Source: Actinomycetota bacterium (GTDB lineage Bacteria; Actinomycetota; Actinomycetes; Propionibacteriales; Propionibacteriaceae). From it: a DNA stretch of 51,288 nt. Shown one piece after another: positions 8,029 to 16,241 of the stretch (positions within the stretch are counted from its first letter, which is position 1; the number at the start of each line of letters is the position of its first letter). The translations under genes and the position numbers were made by a program. A model generated the notes under the pieces. That model was not told where the DNA came from, searched no databases, and saw only the letters and a program-made list of their open reading frames with translations. The stretch is taken from contig JAIUOS010000028.1 in the NCBI GenBank assembly GCA_020161755.1, forward strand, positions 1 to 51,288, written 5' to 3'.

Positions 8029-8043
8029 CTGGAACGCCACTCC

Positions 8044-8212
8044 TTACCGGGTTTCTCGGCTTATCACGGCCGTCGGCGACCGGCGCGAAGGTGCTTGCTG
8101 AGTTTCTCGGGTTGTCAGGCCGGATTCCTGCCCCGTAAGCCGAGTTTCTCGGGAACCGCCGTAGAGGCAGGCGCGAACCGCCCTGATAAGCCGAGGAACG
8201 CGGGAACCACTC
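8044..8212. repeat. Imperfect repeat cluster with GTTTCTCGG core
   Basis: Four related stretches: GGGTTTCTCGGCTTATCA, GAGTTTCTCGGGTTGTCAGG, AAGCCGAGTTTCTCGGGAAC and TGATAAGCCGAGGAACGCGG. The first and last are near inverse complements. The cluster lies in the enolase/endonuclease V intergenic region. It may be a worn mobile hairpin element; I do not know the family. Confidence 0.55.
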
Positions 8213-8258
8213 GCCGGGGACGTGACCAAGGCAGGATCCACGGTGGTACAGATCGGGG

Positions 8259-8831
8259 ATGGCGTCGGTGGAGAACTCAGGAGCGGGAGTGGGCACCGCA
8301 GCTGCGACCATCGGCGCCGTCGACGTCCACTACGACGCCGACTGGCCGGCGCGGGCGGCACTCGCGGTCTGCCACGACCTCACCCTTTCGAGGGTGGTCG
8401 CCGAGCACACGGCCGACATCGCGCACCCGGCCCCTTACGAACCCGGCGCGCTCTACAAGCGGGAACTGCCGTGCATCCGGGCGGTGCTGGCACTTGGTCC
8501 CCGCCTCGACCTCTTGATCGTCGATGGCTACGCCACGCTCGATCCCCAGGGACGCCCGGGGCTCGGTGCCCACGCGGCGGACGCCCTCGGGATCCCCGTC
8601 ATCGGAGTCGCGAAGACGCCGTTCCGCGGCGCCACCCACGCCGCCGAGGTGATCCGTGGCACGTCGACGCGACCGCTCTATGTCACGACCGCCGGCGGGC
8701 TCGCGATCGCCGATGCCGCAAGGATCGTGGTCGACCTGGCCGGCGCGAACCGCATTCCCACGGCGCTGGCGCGGGTCGACAACCTCGCTCGTGGTCGTGT
8801 GCTTCCGTCCAACGACCTGCTCACGACCTGA
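8259..8831 (+). CDS. nfi: Endonuclease V (deoxyinosine 3' endonuclease)
   Basis: A 190-aa protein of the endonuclease V family, which nicks DNA one nucleotide 3' of deoxyinosine and starts repair of deaminated adenine. Visible motifs: the first metal Asp in AVDVHY (D22), the wedge segment PYEPG (Y60), Glu in KRELP (E69), Asp in LIVDGYA (D89), and the GLGAHAADALGIPVIGVAKT strand-helix. It is shorter than the roughly 220-aa E. coli enzyme, and the C-terminal part (IPTALARVDNLARG) is divergent, so the last catalytic residue is not clear. The ATG at 8259 follows CGGGG. Single gene; a tRNA-Asn follows on the opposite strand. Confidence 0.88.
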   Translation: MASVENSGAGVGTAAATIGAVDVHYDADWPARAALAVCHDLTLSRVVAEHTADIAHPAPYEPGALYKRELPCIRAVLALGPRLDLLIVDGYATLDPQGRPGLGAHAADALGIPVIGVAKTPFRGATHAAEVIRGTSTRPLYVTTAGGLAIADAARIVVDLAGANRIPTALARVDNLARGRVLPSNDLLTT

Positions 8832-8898
8832 CGTGGGTAGCCGAACAAGCGTCACGACGGCATCGTGAAAGGCCTAGTCGGAGCGAGAGGAATAGGGG

Positions 8899-8971
8899 CT
8901 CCCCCGCCTGGACTCGAACCAGGAACCTGCGGATTAACAGTCCGACGCTCTGCCAATTGAGCTACAGGGGA
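8899..8971 (-). tRNA. tRNA-Asn (GTT)
   Basis: A 73-nt cloverleaf with acceptor TCCCCTG / CGGGGGA (one T-G pair), anticodon loop CTGTTAA giving GTT, a normal T loop TTCGAGT and discriminator G. No CCA is encoded. Confidence 0.95.
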
Positions 8972-9007
8972 TCGCGCTGGGCGCGGGTCGTTACGTTACC
9001 AGAACTT

Positions 9008-9505
9008 CTACCCGAGGTCGTACTCGGCGCGGAGCCGCTCCAGCTCCAGCGCGACCACCGGATCCGCCTCCACGGCGGAGGCCTGAACCCCCTTGCCGGG
9101 GCTGACTCGCCAGATCAGTTCGGTACTGGTCCGGCCGAGGTCGCGGCGGGCCGTGATCACCGCTGTGCCGGACGTGGCGAGGTCCACGGTGCGCACACAG
9201 GCGATGCTGGCGGTGACCCGCTCGTTGAACAGGTCGGGAAGCATCCCCGGCTCGTCCAGGCTGAGCGCGGACGCGTCCCCGTCCACGGTCGTCCAGCGCA
9301 GGGTGCGGGACGGCTGGTCCCACCCGCCGCGTTCGATCTCGTGCCAGGGCAGCTTCGTCCAGCCGTCCGCGCGCGGGAACACGAGGCAGTCGGCCAGGCC
9401 CAGGACGTCGCCGCGGGCGGACTTCGCGGACGCCAGCACGCGGCGGCGTCCGACCAGCTGCTTCAGGGCGGGGTCGTCGATCGTGGTGCGTCCGAAGAGG
9501 GCCAT
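9008..9505 (-). CDS. Conserved hypothetical actinobacterial protein
   Basis: A 165-aa soluble protein, predicted mostly beta (GLADCLVFPRADGWTKLPW, SRTLRWTTVDGDASAL), with no membrane segment or catalytic motif I recognise. The C-terminus is charged and helical (VVALELERLRAEYDLG). It resembles uncharacterised proteins common in actinobacteria, but I cannot name a family. The ATG at 9505 has TGGAGG 5 bases upstream. It is the third gene of a tight leftward set (decarboxylase, Nudix hydrolase, this gene), 11 bp after the Nudix stop. A function with the Nudix enzyme is possible but unproven. Confidence 0.75.
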   Translation of the reverse strand: MALFGRTTIDDPALKQLVGRRRVLASAKSARGDVLGLADCLVFPRADGWTKLPWHEIERGGWDQPSRTLRWTTVDGDASALSLDEPGMLPDLFNERVTASIACVRTVDLATSGTAVITARRDLGRTSTELIWRVSPGKGVQASAVEADPVVALELERLRAEYDLG

Positions 9506-9516
9506 GCCTCCAGAGG

Positions 9517-9900
9517 CTACAGCGCGAACGCGAGGCGTCGGACGGCCGGCAGGTCGGGGGCGGCCCAGCCCAGCCAGACCAGCCGGTCGCGCCGGAACCA
9601 GCCGAGCTGGTCGTGGTCCGAGCTGTGCGTGGGCGCCTCACCGAGCGGACGCACGAAGTAGCACGACAGGGTGATCTCGGCGCCGGCGACCATGGTGGTG
9701 CTCCGGTCGAGCAGCTCGCCGACCTCGATCTCCACCCCGAGTTCCTCGGCGATCTCCCGCTCCAGGGCCGCCGCCGGCTCCTCGCCCGGTTCGAGCTTGC
9801 CACCGGGGAACTCCCAGCACCCACCGGCCGCCAGCCCGGACCGGCGACGACAGGCCAGCACCCGCTCACCATCGGTGAAGACCGCTGCGACCACGTCCAT
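9517..9900 (-). CDS. mutT: Nudix hydrolase, MutT/8-oxo-dGTP diphosphatase type
   Basis: A 127-aa Nudix domain protein. The Nudix box is complete: GGKLEPGEEPAAALEREI followed by AEELGVEI (GX5EX7REUXEEXGU). The short single-domain form, WEFPGGK before the box and VLACRRR near the N-terminus are typical of MutT-like enzymes that clean the nucleotide pool of 8-oxo-dGTP. Start: the ATG at 9900 is preceded by a purine-rich GAGGGGGCGGGG; a longer in-frame reading has no such site. It lies 10 bp after the PLP decarboxylase stop and is probably co-transcribed with it. Substrate specificity is inferred from family only. Confidence 0.9.
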   Translation of the reverse strand: MDVVAAVFTDGERVLACRRRSGLAAGGCWEFPGGKLEPGEEPAAALEREIAEELGVEIEVGELLDRSTTMVAGAEITLSCYFVRPLGEAPTHSSDHDQLGWFRRDRLVWLGWAAPDLPAVRRLAFAL

Positions 9901-9910
9901 CCCCGCCCCC

Positions 9911-11269
9911 TCAGGCTGCCGCGCGCTGCAAGGCCTCCAAGGTGGCGCGGACGTCGGCGTCCGTGGTCGACCAGTTGCACAGGGCGACCCGCAGTACGGC
10001 CCGATCATGCCACCGTGAGCCCGTGGTCCACGCCGTCCCATCCGCAAGCATCCGCTCCACCACCTGCCGGGTGCGCTCGTCGCTGCCGAACGACGCGCAG
10101 ACCTGGGTGAACACCACGTCGTTCAGCACCTCCACGCCCGGGATCCGCGCCAGGCCCCCGGCGAACATGCCGGCGTGCCGGCAGAACCGCTCGACGAGCT
10201 CGGCCACCCCGCTGCGCCCCAGGGACGCCAGCGCCGCCCACACCGTGGTGCCGCGGGCGCGTCGCGACATCTCCGGCACCCGGTCGAACGGCTCGCCGGC
10301 CTCGTCCTGGATCAGGTAATCGCCGTGCATGCCCATCGAACCGCGCAGCGCTGCCACGTCCCGCACGATCGCGATGCCGCAGTCGTAGGGCACGTTCAGC
10401 GTCTTGTGCGCGTCGGTGGCCCAGGAGTCGGCCGCCTCGTACCCCGCGGTGAGGTGCCGCAAACGAGGGGACGCGGCCGCGAACAGCCCGAACGCGCCGT
10501 CGATGTGCACCCACGCGCCGGCCGCGTGCGCCACCGGGATCGCGGCGGCGAAGTCGTCGAAGCAGCCCGAGTGGACGTTGCCGGCCTGGAGCACCACCAC
10601 GGTCGGCGTGCCGGTGCCGTGCGCGAGCGCGTCGGCCAGGGCGTCCACGCGGATGCGTCCCTGCTCGTCGGCGGCCACCGCCTCGGGCGCGCCGAGCCCC
10701 ATCAGCCGCAGCACCTTGTCGACCGAGTCGTGCCGCTCCGCCCCCACCAGCACCCGGACGCCCGGCGAGTCGGTCAACCCGCGCTCCCGCACGTCCCAGC
10801 CGGCCGCGCGCAGCACCGCGTCCCGCGCGGTGACCAGGCAGGTGAAGTTCGCCATCGTGCCGCCGGTCGGCATGCCCACGCCGCACTGCGGCGGCAGCCC
10901 GAGCAGGTCGAGCAGCCAGCGGTCGGCGAGGTCCTCCAGCGCGACCGTCGCCGGCGTGACCGCCCGCAGGGCGCTGTTCTGGTCCCACGCGCTGACCAGC
11001 CAGTCCGCGGCCAGAGCCGCCGGCACCGTTCCGCCCATCACCATGCCGTACCAGCGTCCGCCGGGGATCGCGGTGAGTCCCGGCCCGGCGGCCGTCCCCA
11101 GCAGTTGGACGACCTCGCTCGCCGGACGCGGGCCGTCGGGCAGCTCACCGAGGGCCGCCATCACCTCGGACGCGGACGCCTGCGGCGGCACGTCCCGCTC
11201 CGGGAGTGAGTCCAGCCACTCGACCGCCAGGCGGTGCGCGGTGTCCAGTGCGTCGTGCAGTTCGCTCAT
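9911..11269 (-). CDS. PLP-dependent group II decarboxylase family protein
   Basis: A 452-aa fold-type I PLP enzyme of the aromatic-L-amino-acid/glutamate decarboxylase family. The cofactor lysine is in DAHKTLNVPYDCG; the upstream Asp/His pair is in WVHIDGAFG, and GMPTGGTMANF is the phosphate-binding loop. Family members decarboxylate aromatic amino acids, glutamate, aspartate or diaminobutyrate. Which substrate this one uses is not visible, and it could also be an aldehyde-forming relative. The ATG at 11269 follows a G-rich GAGGGGGGG. Two small genes follow with 10-11 bp gaps, suggesting an operon. Confidence 0.88.
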   Translation of the reverse strand: MSELHDALDTAHRLAVEWLDSLPERDVPPQASASEVMAALGELPDGPRPASEVVQLLGTAAGPGLTAIPGGRWYGMVMGGTVPAALAADWLVSAWDQNSALRAVTPATVALEDLADRWLLDLLGLPPQCGVGMPTGGTMANFTCLVTARDAVLRAAGWDVRERGLTDSPGVRVLVGAERHDSVDKVLRLMGLGAPEAVAADEQGRIRVDALADALAHGTGTPTVVVLQAGNVHSGCFDDFAAAIPVAHAAGAWVHIDGAFGLFAAASPRLRHLTAGYEAADSWATDAHKTLNVPYDCGIAIVRDVAALRGSMGMHGDYLIQDEAGEPFDRVPEMSRRARGTTVWAALASLGRSGVAELVERFCRHAGMFAGGLARIPGVEVLNDVVFTQVCASFGSDERTRQVVERMLADGTAWTTGSRWHDRAVLRVALCNWSTTDADVRATLEALQRAAA

Positions 11270-11334
11270 CGGAACCCCCCCTCGGGCAACCCCTCATTGT
11301 GGTCGGGAACCCCGCTCGGGCGCGCTCCCAGTTC

Positions 11335-13803
11335 TTACGTAGGCGTCTCCCAGGCCACGTCGTCGGGACGCTGGTCGCGCCGCCAGCCCTTCCACACCGG
11401 GTGCCGCAGCCGGTGCGTGCCAGTGAGCTCGGTGTAGAAGACCTCGCCGACCAGGTCCGGCTCGACCCAGTGCGTGTCCTTCGCGTCCTCGGCGGGGACG
11501 CCGGTGAGCGGGGACGTTCGCCTCGCCAGCGGCGTCATCAGCCGCAGGCTCTCGGCGAGGCCGGCATCGGTGAAGCCGGAGCCGACCCGTCCGACGTAGC
11601 GCAGGTCGTCGCCGTCGGGGATGCCGAGCAGCAGCGCACCGATGGTGCCGGCCCGGTTCCCGGTGCCCGTCCGCCAGCCACCGACCACGACGGATTGGCT
11701 GCGGCGGTGCTTGATCTTCAGCCAGGTGCGGCCGCGCGTCCCCGGCTGGTAGACCGAGCCGCGGCGCTTGGCCACCACCCCCTCCAGGCGGAACGCGAGG
11801 CTCGCGTCGAGCGCGGCGACCAGGTCGCCCTCGAACACCGGCGGCACCTGCACCCGGGAGCCGGCCGTCGGCTGGAGGCCTTCGAGCAGGGCGCGGCGCT
11901 CCTCGTACGGACGCCGCTCCAGCGACTCGTCGTCCAGCCGCAGCAGGTCGAACAGCAGCAGGTGCGCGGGTGCCCGGCTCGCCACGGCTGAGATGTCGGT
12001 GGCCCGGGTGAGGTTGATGCGTGGCTGGAGCAGGCCGAAGTTGGGCGCCCCGCCGTCGTCGAGCACCACGATCTCGCCGTCCAGGACCGCGTTGCGGACC
12101 GGCAGCGCAGCCAGGGCCGGCACCAGGTCGGGGTAGCGCGCGGTCTCGTCGCGGCCACGGCGGCTGAACAGTGTCACGACGCCCTCGTCGACATGGGCGA
12201 CGACCCGGACACCGTCCCACTTCATCTCGAAGTGCCAGTCGTCGGGGTCGCCGATCGCGTCCGGCGTGGCGAGGGTGGCGAGCATCGGCTCGATGTCCTG
12301 CGACGTTGGAGCGGAGGGCGGGGGTGGGGTTCGCTCGTCTGGGGACGGGGGCGTGATCACCATGCGGTGCATCAGCCAGTCCTTGCCGGTCCGGATCAGG
12401 GCGAACTTGGCGGGTTCGCCGCCGAGCCCGCCGTCCGGGCGTCCGTGGAGGGTGACGATGACCTCCTTGTCGCGCCACTTCTCCAGCTCGTAGGTTCCGG
12501 CGTCCCAGATCGTCACCGTGCCGCCGCCGTACTCGCCGGCCGGAATCGTGCCCTCGAAGCGTCCGTAGTCGAGCGGGTGGTCCTCGGTCTGCACGGCCAG
12601 GTGGTTCGTCCGCGGATCGGTCGGCGGCCCCTTCGGCACCGCCCAGCTCACCAGCACTCCGTCGTGCTCGAGCCGAAAGTCGTAGTGCAGCCGCCGCGCA
12701 TGGTGCTCCTGCACCACGAACGAGCGTCCGTCGGACGGGGCGGGCGGCTCGGCCGGCACCGGCTCCGGTGTCTTCGCCGGGTCGCGCATGCTGCGGTAGG
12801 TGGCCAGCTTGTCGGGCCGCGCCCCGGGACGGTTTTCGGATCTGTCCCCATTCGGTCCGGGACCGAGATAGGAACCGTCCCCGGCTTGGGGAAGGCTCAT
12901 GTCTCGGTCTCCCCCGGGGTCGAGGGCGGCGATCAGGTCGCCGCGCTCGCGGACGCGGTCCAGCACCTCGGCCAGTTCGAGCTGCCGCAGTCCGGGATCG
13001 GCGAGTTCCTCCCAGGTGCGGGGAGCGGCCACCGTCGGCCGCGTCCGTCCCCGCAACGAGTAGGGCGTGATCGTGGTCTTGTTGCCGTTGTTCTGGCTCC
13101 AGTCGATGAACACCTTGCCGCCGCGGTCGGACCGCCGCATCACCGCCGTGACCCTGTCGGGGTGCTCGGTGGCCAGCGACTGCGCGAGCTCCCGGGCCAG
13201 CTCGGACGCGCCCTGGGTGTCCATCGTGCCGTCGAGGTGGGTGTAGAGGTGGATGCCCTTGCTGCCCGACGTCACCGGGTAGGCGGTCAGGCCGGCCCCC
13301 TCCAGCACCTCGCGCACCCAGCCGGCGACCTCCGCGCACTCGGCGAGCGTCACGCCCTCGCCCGGGTCGAGGTCGAGGACGAGCCGGTCCGGCGGCAGGG
13401 GAGTGCCGTCCTCGGCGAACCGCCACTGCGGCACGTGCAGCTCCAGCGCCGCCAGCTGCGCGAGCCAGACCAACGTGGCCAGGTCGTTCGCCACCGGGTA
13501 GTCGTTCACGCCGTCGGAGTGCGCGATCGGGTACCGCTTCACCCACTCCGGCGTGCCCCGCGGCAGGTTCTTGGCGAAGAACACGTTGACGTGGTCGCCG
13601 TCGGCACCGACGCCGTCCGGCCACCGCTTGCGGGTCATCGGACGCTGCGCGACGTGCGGCACCAGCACCGGGCCGATCTCCGCGTAGTAGGCGATCACCT
13701 CGCCCTTCGTGGTGCCGGTGGCAGGGTAGAGCACCTTGTCGAGGTTGGTCAGCGCCAGCGTGCGGCCGTCGACGGTCACCTGCTGGCTGCCCGCGGCGGC
13801 CAT
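11335..13803 (-). CDS. ligD: Multifunctional ATP-dependent DNA ligase D (NHEJ)
   Basis: An 822-aa three-domain enzyme of bacterial non-homologous end joining. Order: polymerase/primase (about 15-300, starting LTNLDKVLYPATG, with catalytic LVLDLDPGEG), phosphoesterase (VVQEHHARRLHYDFRLE, about 365-390) and ligase at the C-terminus (adenylated Lys in HFEMKWDGVR, about 525; SVVVGGWRTGTGNR in the OB region). The POL-PE-LIG order is that of mycobacteria. No ku gene is adjacent. Unusually, the linker after the polymerase domain (about 306-323) is encoded by a copy of the GGGGACGGTT repeat found elsewhere in intergenic DNA. ATG 13803 follows AGGA; a GTG at 13821 is possible. Confidence 0.94.
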   Translation of the reverse strand: MAAAGSQQVTVDGRTLALTNLDKVLYPATGTTKGEVIAYYAEIGPVLVPHVAQRPMTRKRWPDGVGADGDHVNVFFAKNLPRGTPEWVKRYPIAHSDGVNDYPVANDLATLVWLAQLAALELHVPQWRFAEDGTPLPPDRLVLDLDPGEGVTLAECAEVAGWVREVLEGAGLTAYPVTSGSKGIHLYTHLDGTMDTQGASELARELAQSLATEHPDRVTAVMRRSDRGGKVFIDWSQNNGNKTTITPYSLRGRTRPTVAAPRTWEELADPGLRQLELAEVLDRVRERGDLIAALDPGGDRDMSLPQAGDGSYLGPGPNGDRSENRPGARPDKLATYRSMRDPAKTPEPVPAEPPAPSDGRSFVVQEHHARRLHYDFRLEHDGVLVSWAVPKGPPTDPRTNHLAVQTEDHPLDYGRFEGTIPAGEYGGGTVTIWDAGTYELEKWRDKEVIVTLHGRPDGGLGGEPAKFALIRTGKDWLMHRMVITPPSPDERTPPPPSAPTSQDIEPMLATLATPDAIGDPDDWHFEMKWDGVRVVAHVDEGVVTLFSRRGRDETARYPDLVPALAALPVRNAVLDGEIVVLDDGGAPNFGLLQPRINLTRATDISAVASRAPAHLLLFDLLRLDDESLERRPYEERRALLEGLQPTAGSRVQVPPVFEGDLVAALDASLAFRLEGVVAKRRGSVYQPGTRGRTWLKIKHRRSQSVVVGGWRTGTGNRAGTIGALLLGIPDGDDLRYVGRVGSGFTDAGLAESLRLMTPLARRTSPLTGVPAEDAKDTHWVEPDLVGEVFYTELTGTHRLRHPVWKGWRRDQRPDDVAWETPT
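12826..12882. repeat. GGGGACGGTT-type repeat unit inside the ligD reading frame
   Basis: On the minus strand the segment opens GGGGACGGTTCCTATCTCGG, the same 20 bases as the second unit type at 6355, followed by a CGGTCCCGGACCG palindrome. It stays in frame and encodes DGSYLGPGPNGDRSENRPG in the polymerase-phosphoesterase linker. Confidence 0.85.
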
Positions 13804-13856
13804 GCCGTCATCCTGACACACCGGGACGACAGCGCCCCTGGCGCGACGCGACCGGC

Positions 13857-14585
13857 TCAGACCAGCCCGGCGGTGGCCGCGGCCAGGGTCGCGCCGATCA
13901 GCCCGGGCACCACCAGGGTCGCGAACCGGTCGTAGTCGGTGGGGGTCTTGTTGATCAGCACCAGCCGGTCGCCGGTGAACAGCCGCACCAGACCCGCCGC
14001 CGGATACACCACCAGCGACGTGCCGCCGACGACCAGGGTGTCGGCGGACGCCAGGTGCTCAGCGGCCCGCTCCAGCACCGCCTCGTCCAGCGGCTCCTCG
14101 TACAGCGCCACGTCGGGGCGGATCTGGCCGCCGCACCCGCAGCGGGGGACACCCGTGCCCGCCAGCATCGTGTCCAGGCCGTGGCGGGCGCCGCAGCGCA
14201 GGCAGCTGTTGCGGTGCACGCTGCCGTGCAGCTCGACCACCGTGCGCGACCCCGCCGCCTGGTGCAGCCCGTCGATGTTCTGGGTGATCACCGCGTCCAA
14301 CCGGCCGGACGCCTCCAGCCGGGCCAGCGCGTCGTGTGCGGCGTTCGGACGGGCGTCCGGGTACAGCAGGTGGCTGCGGTAGTAGTCGTAGAACTCGGCC
14401 GGGTGCCGGGTGAAGAAGCTGTGGCTGAGCACCTCTTCGGGGGCGTGGCGGGTGCCGGTGTCGCGGCTGTACAGCCCGTCGCCGGAACGGAAGTCGGGGA
14501 TGCCGCTCTCGGTGGAGACCCCGGCGCCGCCGAAGAACACGATCCGGCGACTGCTCGCCAGGATCTCGCGCAGCGTCTCGCCCAC
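13857..14585 (-). CDS. cobB: NAD-dependent protein deacylase, Sir2 family (sirtuin)
   Basis: A 242-aa sirtuin that removes acyl groups from lysines using NAD. Motifs in order: GAGVSTESGIPDFRS (NAD loop), TQNIDGLHQAAG, catalytic His in ELHGSVHRN, a zinc site with four cysteines (CLRC ... CGC), GTSLVVYPAAGLV, and a C-terminal Rossmann strand LVLINKTPTDYD. The absence of the Tyr/Arg pair of CobB-type desuccinylases after the first motif favours a deacetylase-type enzyme, but I did not align it. GTG start at 14585. It shares strand and close spacing with ligD (53 bp downstream) and the kinase-like gene (38 bp upstream); sirtuins and end joining are often discussed together, but a link here is only inferred. 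Confidence 0.93.
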   Translation of the reverse strand: MGETLREILASSRRIVFFGGAGVSTESGIPDFRSGDGLYSRDTGTRHAPEEVLSHSFFTRHPAEFYDYYRSHLLYPDARPNAAHDALARLEASGRLDAVITQNIDGLHQAAGSRTVVELHGSVHRNSCLRCGARHGLDTMLAGTGVPRCGCGGQIRPDVALYEEPLDEAVLERAAEHLASADTLVVGGTSLVVYPAAGLVRLFTGDRLVLINKTPTDYDRFATLVVPGLIGATLAAATAGLV

Positions 14586-14623
14586 GCGGTGAGCCTATGC
14601 CGTCACCACCGCCCGCGACCGGC

Positions 14624-15271
14624 TCAGGCCTTGGACGCCTTCCGGGCCAGCACGGTCGCCGCCGTCCGGGCCAGCACCGGGTCGACCTCGAGGGCGGACG
14701 CGGACCGTGCACCGTCCGCGGGCAGCGCGGCCACGGCCGTCCGGATCTGTGCGATCGCCTCGGCGTCGGAGGACGCCTCCGAGTCGATCACCAGGTCGAA
14801 GCCCGACTCGTCGGCCCAGCCGGCGTTGTAGAACAACCGGACGAACCGCGCGCGCAGCTCGTCGTCGGCCTTGATCAGTTCGGCGGCCTCGCCCGGTGCG
14901 ATGCTGTTGCGCTTGGCGATGCGCCGCGCGCGGACCGCGTCCGGTGCCTTGATGAACACGTTGACCACGTCCGCCATGTCCTGGAGGACGCGGAAGCCGC
15001 CGCGTCCGAGGATCACCACGTTGCCGCGCGCCGCGAAGGCCGCGATGGTCTGGTTCATCATCTCGATGGTGGTGGCGCTGTCGGCGTTGAACAGCTCCCA
15101 GATCTTGGGCTTGTGGTCGTGGAGGACGTCGAGCCGGGTGACGCCGTACTGCCGGATCACCTTGTTGATCGTGGACTTGTCGACGAAGTCGAAGCCGAGT
15201 TCGGCGGCGAGTTGCCGGGCGATCCGGGCGCCATGGCTGCCGAGCTGCCGGGAAACGGTGATGACGGGCAT
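14624..15271 (-). CDS. Cytidylate kinase-like P-loop protein
   Basis: A 215-aa protein of the cytidylate-kinase-like family (the group annotated from PF13189). The N-terminus ITVSRQLGSHGARIARQLA is the degenerate P-loop seen in this family; FVDKSTINKVI follows. VVILGRGGFRVL and the Arg-rich lid VRARRIAKRN are present. True Cmk proteins phosphorylate CMP; members of this group often have unknown substrates. The ATG at 15271 has a strong GAGGAGG 7 bases upstream; an in-frame start at 15298 is unsupported. The leader contains an AT-rich stretch with the small palindrome TATTGACAATA. Confidence 0.82.
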   Translation of the reverse strand: MPVITVSRQLGSHGARIARQLAAELGFDFVDKSTINKVIRQYGVTRLDVLHDHKPKIWELFNADSATTIEMMNQTIAAFAARGNVVILGRGGFRVLQDMADVVNVFIKAPDAVRARRIAKRNSIAPGEAAELIKADDELRARFVRLFYNAGWADESGFDLVIDSEASSDAEAIAQIRTAVAALPADGARSASALEVDPVLARTAATVLARKASKA

Positions 15272-15312
15272 GACTTCCTCCTCGTGCGGGCGGACCACGA
15301 TGTCGGCCTATG

Positions 15313-15323
15313 TATTGACAATA
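15313..15323. promoter_or_regulatory. AT-rich palindrome in front of the cytidylate-kinase-like gene
   Basis: TATTGACAATA is a perfect 11-bp palindrome in an AT-rich island of otherwise GC-rich DNA, 42 bp upstream of the start at 15271. It is a candidate promoter/operator for the leftward gene. No matching regulator is nearby. Confidence 0.35.
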
Positions 15324-15410
15324 ATCCATTTGCGCACGATCCGGGAGGGGGCGGCGCAGATCGGACAGCCAGGTCGGACGCTGGGGGCGCGGGCGTCCTG
15401 CGGTTCGGAC

Positions 15411-16241
15411 TCAGCCGAGCAGGTCCAACACCGTGCGGCCGACCCCGTCCGCGTCGTTGCCCGGAACCACGGGGAAGCCGGCCGAAAGCAGCGACGGGTG
15501 GCCGTTCGCCACCACGAACCCGCGGCCGGCCCACGTCAGCATCGCCAGGTCGTTGGGCATGTCGCCGAACGCCACCACGTCGGACGCCGCGACGCCGAGC
15601 GCCGCGCACAACCGGGCGAGCGTCGAGGCCTTGCTGACCCCCGGGGCGGTCAGCTCGAGCATGCCGTAGCTGCTGGAGACCATCGCGAACGTGAGCGTGA
15701 GCCGGTCGGCCACCACGCGTGCCGCGCGGTCGCACAGGGCGTCGGAGTCGAGGCCGGAGTGAAAACCGAGCACCTTGATCACCGGGCCGAGCCGGTCGAG
15801 CAGCTCGGGGACCGCGCCCAGGACCACGCCCGGCTCGCCGCGTTGGCGGGTGGGGCAGTCGGGTTCGCACCCGAAGCCTTCGGGGGTCTCGAAGCCGAAG
15901 CTGATGCCGGGGATCGCGTCCCGAAGGTCGGCGGTGACGGCGCGCGCGACCGCGGCGTCCAGCGGGAAGCTCTGCACGATGCTGCGCGCGGCGAGGTCGA
16001 ACACGGCGGCGCCGTTGCTGACGATGACCTCGGGGTGCGCGCCGGCCAGGTCGTCGAGCACGTCCAGCCAGCGCACCGGACGCCCGGTGGCGACCACGAA
16101 CGGGATGCCCAGCGCGGACGCCCGGCGGGCGGCGTCCAGGTTCATCCCGGAGACCCGGTGGTCCGACCCGAGGAACGTGCCGTCGAGATCGGTGACGATC
16201 AGCCGTGGACGCCGGGCGACGGCGTCCGCCACCGCGGTCAC
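15411..16241 (-). CDS. HAD-superfamily (Cof-type) sugar phosphatase
   Basis: A 276-aa HAD hydrolase of the Cof/IIB subclass. Motif I is IVTDLDGTFL, motif II is VVATGRP, and motif IV GDMPNDLAMLTWAG with the preceding Lys (KASTLARL) completes the site. The large cap between them is the C2 type. Such enzymes dephosphorylate sugar phosphates, flavin or pyridoxal phosphate; the substrate cannot be named. The GTG start at 16241 overlaps the stop of the upstream gene by four bases (GTGA), indicating translational coupling. The shared transcription unit suggests a common but unknown context with the membrane-anchored protein upstream. Confidence 0.87.
   Translation of the reverse strand: MTAVADAVARRPRLIVTDLDGTFLGSDHRVSGMNLDAARRASALGIPFVVATGRPVRWLDVLDDLAGAHPEVIVSNGAAVFDLAARSIVQSFPLDAAVARAVTADLRDAIPGISFGFETPEGFGCEPDCPTRQRGEPGVVLGAVPELLDRLGPVIKVLGFHSGLDSDALCDRAARVVADRLTLTFAMVSSSYGMLELTAPGVSKASTLARLCAALGVAASDVVAFGDMPNDLAMLTWAGRGFVVANGHPSLLSAGFPVVPGNDADGVGRTVLDLLG

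Larger units (their letters stand above)
7757..8258. other. Divergent intergenic region rich in inverted repeats
   Basis: About 500 bp between enolase (leftward) and endonuclease V (rightward), without a credible gene. It holds a probable long enolase leader (7757-7900), the 16-bp-arm inverted repeat at 7984-8028, and several imperfect direct and inverted copies of a motif around AAGCCGAGTTTCTCGGGAAC between about 8044 and 8212. I looked for a second fluoride riboswitch in front of enolase and found none. Confidence 0.6.

Noticed and set aside
8222-9661. A 479-codon rightward open frame over endonuclease V and tRNA-Asn
   Set aside because: It runs through a tRNA gene and out of frame over endonuclease V; accidental.
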